The notes under the pieces were generated by a model. It was not told where the DNA came from, ran no database searches, and saw nothing but the letters and a program-made list of their open reading frames with translations. From positions 36,284-100,283 of the IMG/VR virus record IMGVR_UViG_3300005253_000054: a DNA stretch of 64,000 nt. One strand, written 5' to 3'. Below, in pieces: positions 21,798 through 29,935 of this stretch. The number at the start of each line of letters is the position of its first letter. Position 1 is the stretch's first letter. Source of the DNA: a virus. Both the position numbers and the translations under genes were made by a program.

Positions 21798-22304
21798 ATG
21801 TTACGTCGAGCATTTATGAAGTTGATGGGGGCTACGCCTTTGTTGCCTTTGTTACCATTGCCAGAATCAGTTGCCAAGGATATTGTAGAAGATGGCTGTG
21901 ATGATGGTCCTATTATGGAGGTGTGGGAATCGGCTTACAAGGGTGATCTTGTCGATGCCGTAGCTGCGGAAGAATGGAAAGGATTAGTTGATTTACAACA
22001 ATGCCGCCTGGATAGACATTGGTATAGTGTTGTTTACTACGTGTGCATACCTCCGGGGTGTATAGGACATGGTTATCCTGCTTGGGATGGTTTTTACTAC
22101 GGATTTAAGCATGATTGTCCATTTGATTTGTATGAGAAATTATTTTGGATGAGGCGTGCTTTGCATAGACGACTAGAGACAAAATATCCGAAGACGTATT
22201 ATACAGGGCCAGTGAATACTATTGTATCGGAAGTCTGTAAGAGAGGTTTAACAGATACGAAATACACAATTGTAAATTGGGATGATAGCATGAGGTGGGA
22301 ATAG
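21798..22304 (+). CDS. hypothetical protein with Tat-like N-terminus
   Basis: 168 residues beginning MLRRAFMKLMGATPLLPLLPLP, close to a twin-arginine signal (R-R-x-F-M-K then hydrophobic run). The rest is aromatic and Cys-containing (HWYSVVYYVCIPPGC, AWDGFYYGFKHDC). Family not recognised. If the signal is real the protein is exported folded, which is odd among replication genes. Confidence 0.55.
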   Translation: MLRRAFMKLMGATPLLPLLPLPESVAKDIVEDGCDDGPIMEVWESAYKGDLVDAVAAEEWKGLVDLQQCRLDRHWYSVVYYVCIPPGCIGHGYPAWDGFYYGFKHDCPFDLYEKLFWMRRALHRRLETKYPKTYYTGPVNTIVSEVCKRGLTDTKYTIVNWDDSMRWE

Positions 22305-22313
22305 AGAAAACTG

Positions 22314-23330
22314 ATGATAACCAAAATAGGAATCCGCAATTTTCAGTGCCACCGCTCGTTGACAATAGACCTTGACGAATTCGTTACGGTAATTGTTGGC
22401 CCCAGCGACTCTGGCAAATCTGCAATCATCCGGGCTATTCGATGGCTATGCCTCAATCAGCCTAGCGGGGATTCCTTCATTTGCGACGGTACCGACTCAG
22501 TTACAGCCCGAATGAAAGTTGACGGCCGAACTGTCACAAGGCATCGAGACAAGTCAGATAATCTTTATAAATTAGGTAAAGATGAATTCAAGTCTTTCGG
22601 CTCAAGTGTACCAGCTCCAATCGAGCGTTTGCTAAATATTGGTCCTGTAAACTTCCAGCAGCAGCATGACCCCCCTTATTGGTTGTCCAATTCAGCCGGT
22701 CAGGTGTCCCGCGAACTAAACGCCATCGTCAATTTAGAGGTGATTGACTCGGTTCTGTCGGCCGTCGCCAAGCAAATAACCAAATCCAGAAATGAGGTAG
22801 GATTCATTGAGGAACGATTAAGCAAAGCAGAAACCGAAGTAAAGGATACGGAATGGGCTGAAGACGCCGAATCCGATCTAAAGCGACTAGATAAGGCTAG
22901 ATCAGAACATGCCCGTCAGGTCGTCAGAGTGGCCCATTTTCGCGATGTTGTGGAAGAGGCCATCGAACGTCGCGAAACACACCAACAGGCCAGTAAACAG
23001 GCGTCTGCTTTGCGTACGGTAGTATCTGCTGGCAAGATGCTGAGGAAACTAGGGAAGCGACGGAAAGGATTGGACGAGTTGCTAGGACAGATAGCCAGTA
23101 AAGAGGTAATAGAGGCTCCCGATATTACTAGATTGGGGGGATTGAAAGAGATATGTAAAACGAGAAGTCAAGCGGCAGTAGGATTGGCAAGTTTGCTAAT
23201 TGATATTCAAGAGTGTCACGAAAAGGTGAATTGGAAGAAATCCGATTATGTGGCGGCTAAGGATCGACTCCGAAAAGAGACTGATGGTAAATGTCCAATA
23301 TGTGGGAGTTCTTACAAGGGAGACCTATGA
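22314..23330 (+). CDS. Rad50/SbcC-like ATPase, N-terminal half with zinc hook
   Basis: 338 residues. IRNFQCHRSLTIDL and Walker A VGPSDSGKSAIIRAI start the ATPase; NFQQQHDPPYWLS is the Q-loop region; a coiled coil spans about 155-320; the chain ends with CPICGSSYKG, a CxxC zinc hook. The second coil and C-terminal ATPase are missing here but occur in the gene at 25844. So this is a split Rad50/gp46, cut just after the hook. Confidence 0.8.
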   Translation: MITKIGIRNFQCHRSLTIDLDEFVTVIVGPSDSGKSAIIRAIRWLCLNQPSGDSFICDGTDSVTARMKVDGRTVTRHRDKSDNLYKLGKDEFKSFGSSVPAPIERLLNIGPVNFQQQHDPPYWLSNSAGQVSRELNAIVNLEVIDSVLSAVAKQITKSRNEVGFIEERLSKAETEVKDTEWAEDAESDLKRLDKARSEHARQVVRVAHFRDVVEEAIERRETHQQASKQASALRTVVSAGKMLRKLGKRRKGLDELLGQIASKEVIEAPDITRLGGLKEICKTRSQAAVGLASLLIDIQECHEKVNWKKSDYVAAKDRLRKETDGKCPICGSSYKGDL

Positions 23331-23644
23331 TGGAATTGTTTAGAAGAAAGTTCAGATATGTAAACAGCTATTGGTGGACTAGCAAGGGTATTGACTTGTC
23401 CGCTGATTTGATAACCAAATTGTTTGATATTCCTGAAAAGATCAAAACGATTTGGATTTCACTTCACGATAAATCGGTATCCAATCGACATATAGCTAGG
23501 GTGATAAAAGGCAATTGGGGTTATCCGGAAGTGTTAGTGGAGACGGAAAAGGGGATTTATAGGTTCGATGATGCAGGATTAGATAGAATACTCAAACCGT
23601 TAGTGGGAAAAACGGTGTACCTAGATTGCGAGTATCTCGAATGA
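23327..23644 (+). CDS. hypothetical protein between Rad50 half and Mre11
   Basis: 105 residues with gggagacct before the ATG and ATGA overlaps on both sides. Contains KIKTIWISLHDKSVSNRHIARV and an acidic end. No family recognised; its place in a coupled gene set suggests a DNA-repair link. Confidence 0.6.
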   Translation: MMELFRRKFRYVNSYWWTSKGIDLSADLITKLFDIPEKIKTIWISLHDKSVSNRHIARVIKGNWGYPEVLVETEKGIYRFDDAGLDRILKPLVGKTVYLDCEYLE

Positions 23645-24558
23645 AAACACTAGCCATATTTTGTGCAGACTTACATCTGTCTCTGAAACCTCCTTCTGCC
23701 CGATCAGCCGAGCTTGATTGGCTGGCGTCACAGAAACGCCATTTAGACCAGCTTGGTGATTTGAACAAGGGAGAAATCCCCATTGTAATCGCGGGGGATT
23801 TATTAGATCGTTGGAATAATAGTAGTGAGTTCGTGAATTTTGTTATTGATTATCTACCAAACTGTTTAAGTCTTGTTGGTCAGCATGATTTACCAAATCA
23901 TCGTTATGACGATTTGGACAGGTCATCTTATGGCACTTTGATTCGGTCTGGAAAAATTCAAAACTTGTCGCCGAATGGGATTGTGTCTATGGGAGGGTTT
24001 GTGTTGTATTCTTTTCCTTGGGGCTCAGATATAAAACCAATAGAATCAAAAGAGGATGGAAAACAACATATAGCAGTTATCCACAAATTTATTTACAAAG
24101 GCAAATCAACCTCTTACCCAGGGGCACCAAAAGACGAGCAGATACGGGCCTACGCTGATTGTCTCAAAGGATATGACGCCGCCACTTTTGGTGACAATCA
24201 CATTCCATTTACGGGCAAGGCGGGTGATTGTAGGGTACTCAATTGTGGTTCTCTGATTCCAAGGAATATAAAAGAGCGAGAGCACAAACCAAGAGTCCTT
24301 ATGTTGATGGAAGATGGTAGCTGGGAATCACAAGACCTCGATACATCCGCTGATAAATGGATCGATGCGACAGAAGCAGAGCGATTGGAACATCAAGAGT
24401 TGGATATGTCAAAACTGTTAAGTGAATTGGATAGATTGGGAACGGAAGAAATGGATTATCGGGTTGCAGTGGAACGTTACATAGGAGACAAAGTAAACAA
24501 GGTTTGCAAGAGTATTGCGAAAAGAGTATTGGAGGTATTGGACGATGCCATTGATTGA
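23641..24558 (+). CDS. Mre11/SbcD-like nuclease
   Basis: 305 residues of the calcineurin-like phosphoesterase fold: CADLHLS (D-x-H), VIAGDLLDRW (GD..D), LVGQHDLPNH (replacing GNHD), AVIHKF and FGDNH (later His motifs). In SbcCD/gp46-47 systems this nuclease works with the Rad50-type ATPase, here made of two polypeptides. The last 70 residues are helical. Confidence 0.85.
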   Translation: MKTLAIFCADLHLSLKPPSARSAELDWLASQKRHLDQLGDLNKGEIPIVIAGDLLDRWNNSSEFVNFVIDYLPNCLSLVGQHDLPNHRYDDLDRSSYGTLIRSGKIQNLSPNGIVSMGGFVLYSFPWGSDIKPIESKEDGKQHIAVIHKFIYKGKSTSYPGAPKDEQIRAYADCLKGYDAATFGDNHIPFTGKAGDCRVLNCGSLIPRNIKEREHKPRVLMLMEDGSWESQDLDTSADKWIDATEAERLEHQELDMSKLLSELDRLGTEEMDYRVAVERYIGDKVNKVCKSIAKRVLEVLDDAID

Positions 24559-24862
24559 AGAACCAAGGAAGTATAAAGAGATTGTGCATAGATTAAGAGT
24601 TAAACATGTGCCATTTATCCTTAGTCGCATGTTGGGTAAGGGTATGTGGGGTTGGGTTTTTCAAGATTTCAATTGGGTTAGAGATAGTAATGGTTGTTTT
24701 GTCGTTCAGCTACGTTGGACCAATTTGAGAATGTATGCTGTCGAAATCACGTCAGAGCGTTGTGTCGATTATTGGTTCTATGATACTGCGTCGATAAAAA
24801 ATCAGATAAAGTACCTTTGGTTTTTGTTTTGGGGTATCAAAGTTAAGGAGCCAAGCAAATGA
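24545..24862 (+). CDS. hypothetical protein (105 aa)
   Basis: Starts inside the end of the nuclease gene. Trp- and Arg-rich (GKGMWGWVFQDFNWV, VVQLRWTNLRMY). No family recognised. Confidence 0.55.
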   Translation: MPLIEEPRKYKEIVHRLRVKHVPFILSRMLGKGMWGWVFQDFNWVRDSNGCFVVQLRWTNLRMYAVEITSERCVDYWFYDTASIKNQIKYLWFLFWGIKVKEPSK

Positions 24863-24895
24863 TCCCGCAGTCTAATCAACAGGGAGGGACGGCGG

Positions 24896-25120
24896 ATGAA
24901 AAGAGAATATTACGTTGGTGGGGAGTATACACCGACGCAAGCGGTCATAAGGCAACGTACGTTGGATTTGAGGTGGTTATTGGACAATCAATTTGAGGAG
25001 GTGATTCTTTTAGCGGTAATGAATTACGATATGCTTGATATTGACTTGGTAAAGAGTATGACCGACCGATTTGGGGCGGCAGAGGCACAAATACGGTTAA
25101 TCGAATTTCTGAGGGATTGA
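24896..25120 (+). CDS. small hypothetical protein (74 aa)
   Basis: ATG after gggagggacggcgg. A different start at 24859 opens a short overlapping frame that looks less likely. The helical end (FGAAEAQIRLIEFLRD) suggests a real fold; function unknown. Confidence 0.5.
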   Translation: MKREYYVGGEYTPTQAVIRQRTLDLRWLLDNQFEEVILLAVMNYDMLDIDLVKSMTDRFGAAEAQIRLIEFLRD

Positions 25121-25125
25121 AAAGA

Positions 25126-25150
25126 GGATACCCCTCCTTTGGAGAAAGTT
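25126..25150 (+). promoter_or_regulatory. ribosome-site hairpin leader (CTCC-TTT-GGAG)
   Basis: ATACCCCTCCTTTGGAGAA precedes the gene at 25153. CTCC can pair with the GGAG ribosome site across a 3-nt loop. The same layout with CTCT/TGGAG is seen just before 18412, so a shared control element is plausible. Confidence 0.4.
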
Positions 25151-25152
25151 AA

Positions 25153-25335
25153 ATGAGTAATTGGAAAGAGACAATATTGGGCGGGATGGCCATGGGTATT
25201 AGTATTATACTGTTATGGATAGCTTTTTCCTGGATAGAGGCCAGGCAATACAACAGGCTTACGGGTGGTAATGCAACCACACTTGACGCGATGTTCATTC
25301 AGTTACGTGTACAAGGAAAAGAAAAGGAGACCTAA
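25153..25335 (+). CDS. small single-pass membrane protein (60 aa)
   Basis: One transmembrane segment (MAMGISIILLWIAFSWI, residues 12-28) with a short soluble tail. Function unknown; small membrane proteins recur in this genome. Confidence 0.55.
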   Translation: MSNWKETILGGMAMGISIILLWIAFSWIEARQYNRLTGGNATTLDAMFIQLRVQGKEKET

Positions 25336-25338
25336 TAA

Positions 25339-25578
25339 ATGCGAGATAAAGAACAAATAGAACAAACAGAGCAGGATCGAGAATGGTGGGTAGAAGTGGG
25401 CTTTCTGATCGATCCGAAAGCCAAGTTGTGCGGTTGGGATCATCGGTATAAGGCTGCATTTGGAAACCCCACTCAGTTTACGGTATGTGGTGCGGCGGCT
25501 AGGGTTTTGATGAGACAGCAAGATAAGCTTAAACAATTTCGTAAAAAGATATTGGAGGTTCGGACGATCGTTGTTTGA
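25339..25578 (+). CDS. small hypothetical protein (79 aa)
   Basis: Ribosome site ggagacc before the ATG. Contains EWWVEVGFLIDPKAKLCGW and a Gly-Asp-poor helical end. No family recognised. Confidence 0.55.
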   Translation: MRDKEQIEQTEQDREWWVEVGFLIDPKAKLCGWDHRYKAAFGNPTQFTVCGAAARVLMRQQDKLKQFRKKILEVRTIVV

Positions 25579-25601
25579 TTAAAAGAAAAGGAATAAGAAT
25601 T

Positions 25602-25847
25602 GTGGATATCAAAAAGTTTACTCGGTTAAAAGAAAAAGCAGAAGCCCTACGCACTGAGGCTGAACAGGCCAAGGGTGCCTTGAATCAGCTTAAAAAAAAG
25701 TTGGAGGAAGACTTTGGGTGTCAATCGATTGAGGATGCCGAGAGGTTGTTAGAGAAGTACGAGAAAGAGGTGAAGAAAGCAGAAGAGGATTATGGTGAGG
25801 AATTGATTAGCTTTGAAGAGGAATGGGGTGAGAAACTGAGCAAATGA
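25602..25847 (+). CDS. small coiled-coil protein upstream of Rad50 C-half
   Basis: 81 residues from GTG 25602 (aaagga upstream); a TTG at 25575 would lengthen it. Almost entirely heptad-like (RLKEKAEALRTEAEQAKGAL, then a second coil). ATGA overlap with the next gene. It may pair with the coils of the split Rad50; inference. Confidence 0.55.
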   Translation: MDIKKFTRLKEKAEALRTEAEQAKGALNQLKKKLEEDFGCQSIEDAERLLEKYEKEVKKAEEDYGEELISFEEEWGEKLSK

Positions 25848-26422
25848 CTAACGCTGAATTAGACATTTATCGCCGGCGAGTAACCGAGGCAGTCATCACC
25901 CATAAGACTGCTAAGAAATCCTTACAACAAACCAAATTAGAACTAAAACAAGCTATCCAAACTAGAGACGAAATCGAACAAACTCAATCAATTTTCCAAC
26001 ACGTAGCCCAAGCCGTCCAGCAATCCGTACATAACAAAATAGCTGGTGTGGTCTCCCGTTGCTTAGAAACCATCTTCGATGAGCCTTACGAATTCAGAAT
26101 TACATTTGAGAGAAAACGGGGTAGGACAGAAGCAAAACTTTCATTCGTAAGAAACGGAATGGAAGTAGACCCCATGACGGCATCAGGCGGGGGTGTTATT
26201 GACGTGGCAGCATTCGCTTTAAGATTAGCTTGCCTTATCCTCGCCAAGCCACAACAACGTAGGTTAATCATCCTTGACGAGCCTTTCAAGTATTTGTCAT
26301 TGGAATTCAGGTATAGGGTAAAAGAGCTACTGATGGGCTTAGCAAAGGAAATGAAAGTGCAATTCCTGATGGTAACCCACTTCAGAGAATTGGAATGTGG
26401 GACGGTAATTGAATTGGAGTAA
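25844..26422 (+). CDS. Rad50/SbcC-like ATPase, C-terminal half
   Basis: 192 residues. A coiled coil (about 1-55) is followed by the C-terminal ATPase lobe: TASGGGVIDVAAFALRLA (ABC signature position) and RRLIILDEPFKYLS (Walker B and D-loop), then VTHFRELECG (His switch). It lacks Walker A, which is in the gene at 22314. The pair should form one composite ATPase. Confidence 0.8.
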   Translation: MTNAELDIYRRRVTEAVITHKTAKKSLQQTKLELKQAIQTRDEIEQTQSIFQHVAQAVQQSVHNKIAGVVSRCLETIFDEPYEFRITFERKRGRTEAKLSFVRNGMEVDPMTASGGGVIDVAAFALRLACLILAKPQQRRLIILDEPFKYLSLEFRYRVKELLMGLAKEMKVQFLMVTHFRELECGTVIELE

Positions 26423-26437
26423 ATAAAGGAGATAGGA

Positions 26438-26653
26438 ATGTCAATAGTTGATAAACAAACCCCAGTAACTTCAGGATATAAACGACAGTGGACACGTTGT
26501 AAGGAATGTAAGAATATTGCCTATTACGACTACATACCGTATGGTTTGGGTAATCCTACACGTACATTACCATGCGGTCATGGTCTGTTCCTTCGTTTTG
26601 ATGAGGCCATAGATTTTATTACAGAAGAAGATGCGATAAAGGAAACTTCATAA
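26438..26653 (+). CDS. small zinc-ribbon-like protein (71 aa)
   Basis: CKEC near residue 21 and LPCGHG near residue 47 suggest a zinc site. Small, acidic end. No function recognised. Confidence 0.55.
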   Translation: MSIVDKQTPVTSGYKRQWTRCKECKNIAYYDYIPYGLGNPTRTLPCGHGLFLRFDEAIDFITEEDAIKETS

Positions 26654-26681
26654 TGAATGGTCCGAATTGGGGTAAGGGACG

Positions 26682-26933
26682 ATGCAGCAAGATCAGCTAA
26701 AGAAGGATAGATTAGAGAAACGAATCACACACATAATAGGGTTGATGGGGGAAGACCCCACTGATGGGGCCTTACGAGAGAGATTAAGAGTAATGTCAAG
26801 ACAACGCAGACATGTACTAGAGAAGAGGTATTTAAGACTGAGCCGTCTTTTTGAGCTATTAAAGATACTCTTACCTACAGAAGAAAAATCAAAACAATCA
26901 AACCGATATATGGAGGTTCTAATCGAGCGATGA
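26682..26933 (+). CDS. small basic helical protein (83 aa)
   Basis: Arg- and Leu-rich helices (LRERLRVMSRQRRHVLEKR). ATGA overlap with the next gene. No family recognised. Confidence 0.5.
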   Translation: MQQDQLKKDRLEKRITHIIGLMGEDPTDGALRERLRVMSRQRRHVLEKRYLRLSRLFELLKILLPTEEKSKQSNRYMEVLIER

Positions 26934-27223
26934 ATAAAATAGAACAAATACGAGTAATACTATCTGACTTAGAGCCATCGCGGTCTTCTAATTTGGTACC
27001 ATTGGTAGCTGATTTAGTAAAAGATTATGAACGATTAGAGAAGTCTTTGCCTGATTTGGTTGAACTTGCCGGAAAGCATGGTAGAGAAGGAAACGAACCA
27101 TCAATCTACCAACGTGGTAATATATGGCGTTATCATGTAAATCGTTGTGGTAATAACTGGGAGGACGATACTGATCCATCTAAAGCAGCCGAGAGAGCAG
27201 ATAAACAAAAGAGGATCAAATGA
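26930..27223 (+). CDS. hypothetical protein (97 aa)
   Basis: Helical N-terminus and an aromatic stretch (IYQRGNIWRYHVNRCGNNWEDD). Coupled at both ends by ATGA. No family recognised. Confidence 0.5.
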   Translation: MNKIEQIRVILSDLEPSRSSNLVPLVADLVKDYERLEKSLPDLVELAGKHGREGNEPSIYQRGNIWRYHVNRCGNNWEDDTDPSKAAERADKQKRIK

Positions 27224-27459
27224 CTAACAAGCAATCCGTACCAAGAGAATATGTAATCACAAGGAAGGAGACGGATTTATGGTCTGCTCAAGGCCCGGTC
27301 TATTGGCACGAAAAACCTATTCATATTGGTCGAGATCGTGAAGGGGCGTTTAAGATACTAGCAAAGGAAAGGAAACGAGATACAAAACGAGCAGAGGGTA
27401 AGTCGTTGAGATATACGTTACTGAATGTTTACTGTGATGGGGATGAAAGATATGGATAA
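27220..27459 (+). CDS. hypothetical protein (79 aa)
   Basis: Contains EYVITRKETDLWSAQGPVYW, a compact beta-like start, and a basic middle (AKERKRDTKR). No family recognised. Confidence 0.5.
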   Translation: MTNKQSVPREYVITRKETDLWSAQGPVYWHEKPIHIGRDREGAFKILAKERKRDTKRAEGKSLRYTLLNVYCDGDERYG

Positions 27460-27488
27460 CTCTTAACAAAAACAAGGGAGAAAACAAA

Positions 27489-27635
27489 ATGTTGACAAGC
27501 AAACAGATACATCTTATCCTCAATTTAATATCAGAGAAGTATGGTGCAGGGTATGTATCGGAAGAGGATCATCCTAAAATGGGTGGACTACAGGCAACCC
27601 TGTCTGTTATGTTGGAAGTGGCATTGAAAAGGTAA
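27489..27635 (+). CDS. very small protein (48 aa)
   Basis: ATG after aagggagaaaac. The chain (KQIHLILNLISEKYGAGY, then LQATLSVMLEVALKR) resembles short phage proteins of unknown role. Last gene before a promoter. Confidence 0.5.
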   Translation: MLTSKQIHLILNLISEKYGAGYVSEEDHPKMGGLQATLSVMLEVALKR

Positions 27636-27671
27636 AACAATTCCTAACTAACTCTTCAATACTACCCCCAT

Positions 27672-27700
27672 TTGCAAAACAACCCGAAATCCCGTACAAT
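27672..27700 (+). promoter_or_regulatory. late-type sigma70-like promoter
   Basis: TTGCAA, 17 bp, TACAAT, followed by GGGAAAGGG. It precedes the putative small terminase and matches the TTGNNN-17-TAcAAT pattern seen at 29858 and 42343. Confidence 0.6.
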
Positions 27701-27729
27701 GGGAAAGGGAGTACAAAGGATATGCAAAA

Positions 27730-28428
27730 ATGGGTCGTATAGCTAATCGTCAAGAGAATGCTAAGAAAGCATCAATGAGGGAACGTAGACGCAGAGTAGA
27801 AACTGCTGTCTGTAAAGGGATTCCACAATGGCAAATAGCTAGGATGGAAGGGGTGGATGATTCTACTATCTGTCTTGATCTAAAAGTAATACGGAAAGAG
27901 TGGACCAAAGAGGATGAGGAGTGGGGAAAGTCACATCGGGATAGAAGGATAAAGGAGTTCGAGCAATTAAGACGGGATGCCTACAAATCCTTTGATCGGA
28001 GTAAGAGGAAAGCAACAGTAGTCCCATGTCAGACGTGTGGGGGCAAAGGGTACATACCTGATAATGGTGCTTGCCCGATATGTGAAGGTAAGGGATACCT
28101 TAGAACGGAATACAAGGTAGCCGGGGATTCCAAATTTTTAGCAGAGGTAAGGGCGTGTACGATAGAGATTGCCAAACTCGAAAGCCTTTATCCTGATAAG
28201 AAGGTACAAGTGGGTGTCAATGGGAAGGTGGAACACGAACATAAACATGTAGTGATGAATGGCAATCCTTATCTGAACGCATCCGATGATGATGTGTTAG
28301 AGATTTGGAAGCAAATGGAACGTTTGCGGAATGGGAACGGGCGTGGTACAATGAATGGAGATAGGGTGATTGAGGGTAAGGTAATTAAGAAGAAAGAGAA
28401 GAAAGAGAAGAAAGGGAAGAAAGCATGA
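27730..28428 (+). CDS. probable small terminase subunit with zinc motif
   Basis: 232 residues. An N-terminal helix-turn-helix (CKGIPQWQIARMEGVDDSTI) is usual in small terminase subunits. The middle has DnaJ-like zinc pairs CQTCGGKGYIP and CPICEGKGYL. The tail is Lys-rich. It lies in the late direction upstream of the large terminase but is separated from it by about 5.6 kb. Small-terminase role is inference from HTH and position. Confidence 0.5.
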   Translation: MGRIANRQENAKKASMRERRRRVETAVCKGIPQWQIARMEGVDDSTICLDLKVIRKEWTKEDEEWGKSHRDRRIKEFEQLRRDAYKSFDRSKRKATVVPCQTCGGKGYIPDNGACPICEGKGYLRTEYKVAGDSKFLAEVRACTIEIAKLESLYPDKKVQVGVNGKVEHEHKHVVMNGNPYLNASDDDVLEIWKQMERLRNGNGRGTMNGDRVIEGKVIKKKEKKEKKGKKA

Positions 28429-28538
28429 TAGAAGAATCCGAAGAGAGAATCTTACGAATGCCAGCCAAGTCATTTTGGAAAATCCTGAATGTAGCTTTCC
28501 TCTTTGGTGCATTCTGTATGTGGGTAGTAATGCGGTGA
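28425..28538 (+). CDS. very small membrane protein (37 aa)
   Basis: ATGA overlap with the previous gene. Hydrophobic half (WKILNVAFLFGAFCMWVVM). Function unknown. Confidence 0.45.
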   Translation: MIEESEERILRMPAKSFWKILNVAFLFGAFCMWVVMR

Positions 28539-28559
28539 TTGAGAAAAGGGATAAGTAAC

Positions 28560-28697
28560 ATGGGAAGAGGTGCAAATCGTCGTGGTAAAAGAAAACAACA
28601 GACGGCTAAGCAGTTGATAGACAAACGTAAGAAGATTATCGATGCTGCCGATGCAAAGGCTGTGGATGATATACGGAAGAAAGAGAGACACCCCTAA
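28560..28697 (+). CDS. very small basic protein (45 aa)
   Basis: ATG after aaaagggataagtaac. Chain rich in Lys/Arg (RGANRRGKRKQQTAKQ). Its stop lies in the left arm of a terminator hairpin. Function unknown. Confidence 0.45.
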   Translation: MGRGANRRGKRKQQTAKQLIDKRKKIIDAADAKAVDDIRKKERHP

Positions 28698-28771
28698 ACG
28701 ATCTTGCTGTTGGTGTTTGGCTATTCTGTCCGGTGGCTGTATACTGATGTCTTGATCGTTAGGGGCTTTTT
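28691..28771 (+). terminator. terminator with long loop
   Basis: CCCCTAAACGATC (28691-28703) pairs with GATCGTTAGGGG (28754-28765), one bulged A, followed by C and TTTTT. The loop is about 50 nt. Ends the small-terminase unit before the GC-rich gene. Confidence 0.65.
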
Positions 28772-28785
28772 GAGAAAGTAATAGA

Positions 28786-29343
28786 ATGAACGCTCCCGAT
28801 CCAGCGAACGAACCGCAGACGCCGATAGGCGAATGTTTGGAACCATTTGACTTCCTCGTTAAACCGGGTGATGCAACGTCAGAGGAATTGTCCAAGTTGT
28901 TTATGAGTCTATCCGATCTGTGGAAGTTGACCGGTGGGCAGTCTCTCGCGTTCTCGGTTGTAGAGTCCCGAGATACAGCAGACGGTGGAATCGTGAAGGT
29001 ACGGGCGACACCAACTGATTTCGGTGTCCCGGCTGAGCAAGTGGAACCACGGGCACCGATGGCCAAGATTGATAAGGCAATTGCTACTCTGGAAGCGGTA
29101 GTGCAACCCGACGTATTCGCCCGGCTGGAGGCGTGGCTTCGCGGAGAGAGTGGACGAAAAATCATCGTGAACGAGATGGGTGACAGCGGGTTTGAGGTGG
29201 TTCTACGAGTCAGTAGTAGAGAACTCGACGTTGTTGCGTCAGAGCGGGAGACCAGCTTCGTAGATGCATTAATTGCCAAAGCCCCCGGCCTTGCCGCAAC
29301 GATCGAGGCGGCGTTAGAGAAAGTGGAAAAGGAGGAGTTATGA
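28786..29343 (+). CDS. hypothetical GC-rich protein (185 aa)
   Basis: Codon use is visibly GC-rich (GCG, CGC, GAC and CCG common), unlike neighbouring genes rich in AAA, GAA and TTG, so this gene may be a recent acquisition. Sequence is acidic-helical with a repeated pattern (KAIATLEAVVQPDVFARLEAW). No family recognised. Ends with ggaggag, the ribosome site for the next gene. Confidence 0.6.
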   Translation: MNAPDPANEPQTPIGECLEPFDFLVKPGDATSEELSKLFMSLSDLWKLTGGQSLAFSVVESRDTADGGIVKVRATPTDFGVPAEQVEPRAPMAKIDKAIATLEAVVQPDVFARLEAWLRGESGRKIIVNEMGDSGFEVVLRVSSRELDVVASERETSFVDALIAKAPGLAATIEAALEKVEKEEL

Positions 29344-29516
29344 ACCGAGTAGCCTACATCGCACCGCGAGTGCTATTTGGAGTCAGTGCAGCGTGTTACT
29401 CATATTCGACATTTTTCCCAGTGACACCGTTGACTGGGGCTGTGTTAGCTTTTACCGCTGGTATAATTGCATTTGTCGGATTGACAATGGCGTGTTTTAT
29501 CTACGTGGAGACGTGA
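29340..29516 (+). CDS. small two-helix membrane protein (58 aa)
   Basis: Two hydrophobic segments (residues 8-28 and 33-55). ATG overlaps the previous stop and has a strong ribosome site. Holin-like size, but no certain function. Also GC-rich. Confidence 0.55.
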   Translation: MNRVAYIAPRVLFGVSAACYSYSTFFPVTPLTGAVLAFTAGIIAFVGLTMACFIYVET

Positions 29517-29519
29517 CGA

Positions 29520-29675
29520 ATGACCGAGCAAACCGCGAAGACGCCCGACCTATTAGATTGGATCGCCTGGAGAAATACGATGAGATCGCTCGTGCGTCTC
29601 TGCAGGGAAATCAAGTATGGTCCTACCGACTGCCAAGCCGCTGCCGAGCAGATACGTGAATGGGAGAATCAATGA
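29520..29675 (+). CDS. very small protein (51 aa), tail repeated in next gene
   Basis: GC-rich. Ends AAAEQIREWENQ; the next gene ends AAEQIAEWEKQ, and both are followed by an ATGAACGTTG start. This indicates a local duplication of the 3' end and next start. Confidence 0.45.
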   Translation: MTEQTAKTPDLLDWIAWRNTMRSLVRLCREIKYGPTDCQAAAEQIREWENQ

Positions 29676-29839
29676 ACGTTGCACCACCATTCCGCTTTAC
29701 GCCGCTGAGCTTCGATGACCCTGACCAACGCAGCCGATTTGTCGCGGTGCCGGTCGTGACGCCGAACGGGAAAGAATACACAATGGTACTGCCTCGTCAT
29801 GACGCCGCCGAGCAGATCGCTGAATGGGAGAAGCAATGA
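29672..29839 (+). CDS. very small protein (55 aa)
   Basis: ATGA-coupled. Beta-rich (RFVAVPVVTPNGKEYTMVL) then a short helix duplicated from the previous gene. A third ATGAACGTTG at 29836 opens only a 26-codon remnant. Function unknown. Confidence 0.45.
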   Translation: MNVAPPFRFTPLSFDDPDQRSRFVAVPVVTPNGKEYTMVLPRHDAAEQIAEWEKQ

Positions 29840-29857
29840 ACGTTGTACTCCCACTTT

Positions 29858-29886
29858 TTGGAGAATCAAACAGGATGGTGTACAAT
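29858..29886 (+). promoter_or_regulatory. late-type sigma70-like promoter
   Basis: TTGGAG, 17 bp, TACAAT. It marks the end of the GC-rich patch and drives the genes from 29936. Confidence 0.6.
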
Positions 29887-29935
29887 TGTAGATGTTGGTT
29901 TTTGAGTTTTCTCTAATCGAAAGTGAGGTGTTGTG

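Noticed and set aside
24859-24995. Alternative small frame starting ATGATCCCGCAG
   Set aside because: Shorter, weaker ribosome site, and overlaps the better candidate at 24896.
28470-29279. 269-codon minus-strand frame over the GC-rich gene
   Set aside because: GC-rich DNA lacks stops by chance; the plus-strand gene has a ribosome site and coupling, the minus frame has neither.
29836-29917. Third ATGAACGTTG start as a gene
   Set aside because: Only about 26 codons, overlapping the promoter at 29858; looks like a duplication remnant.
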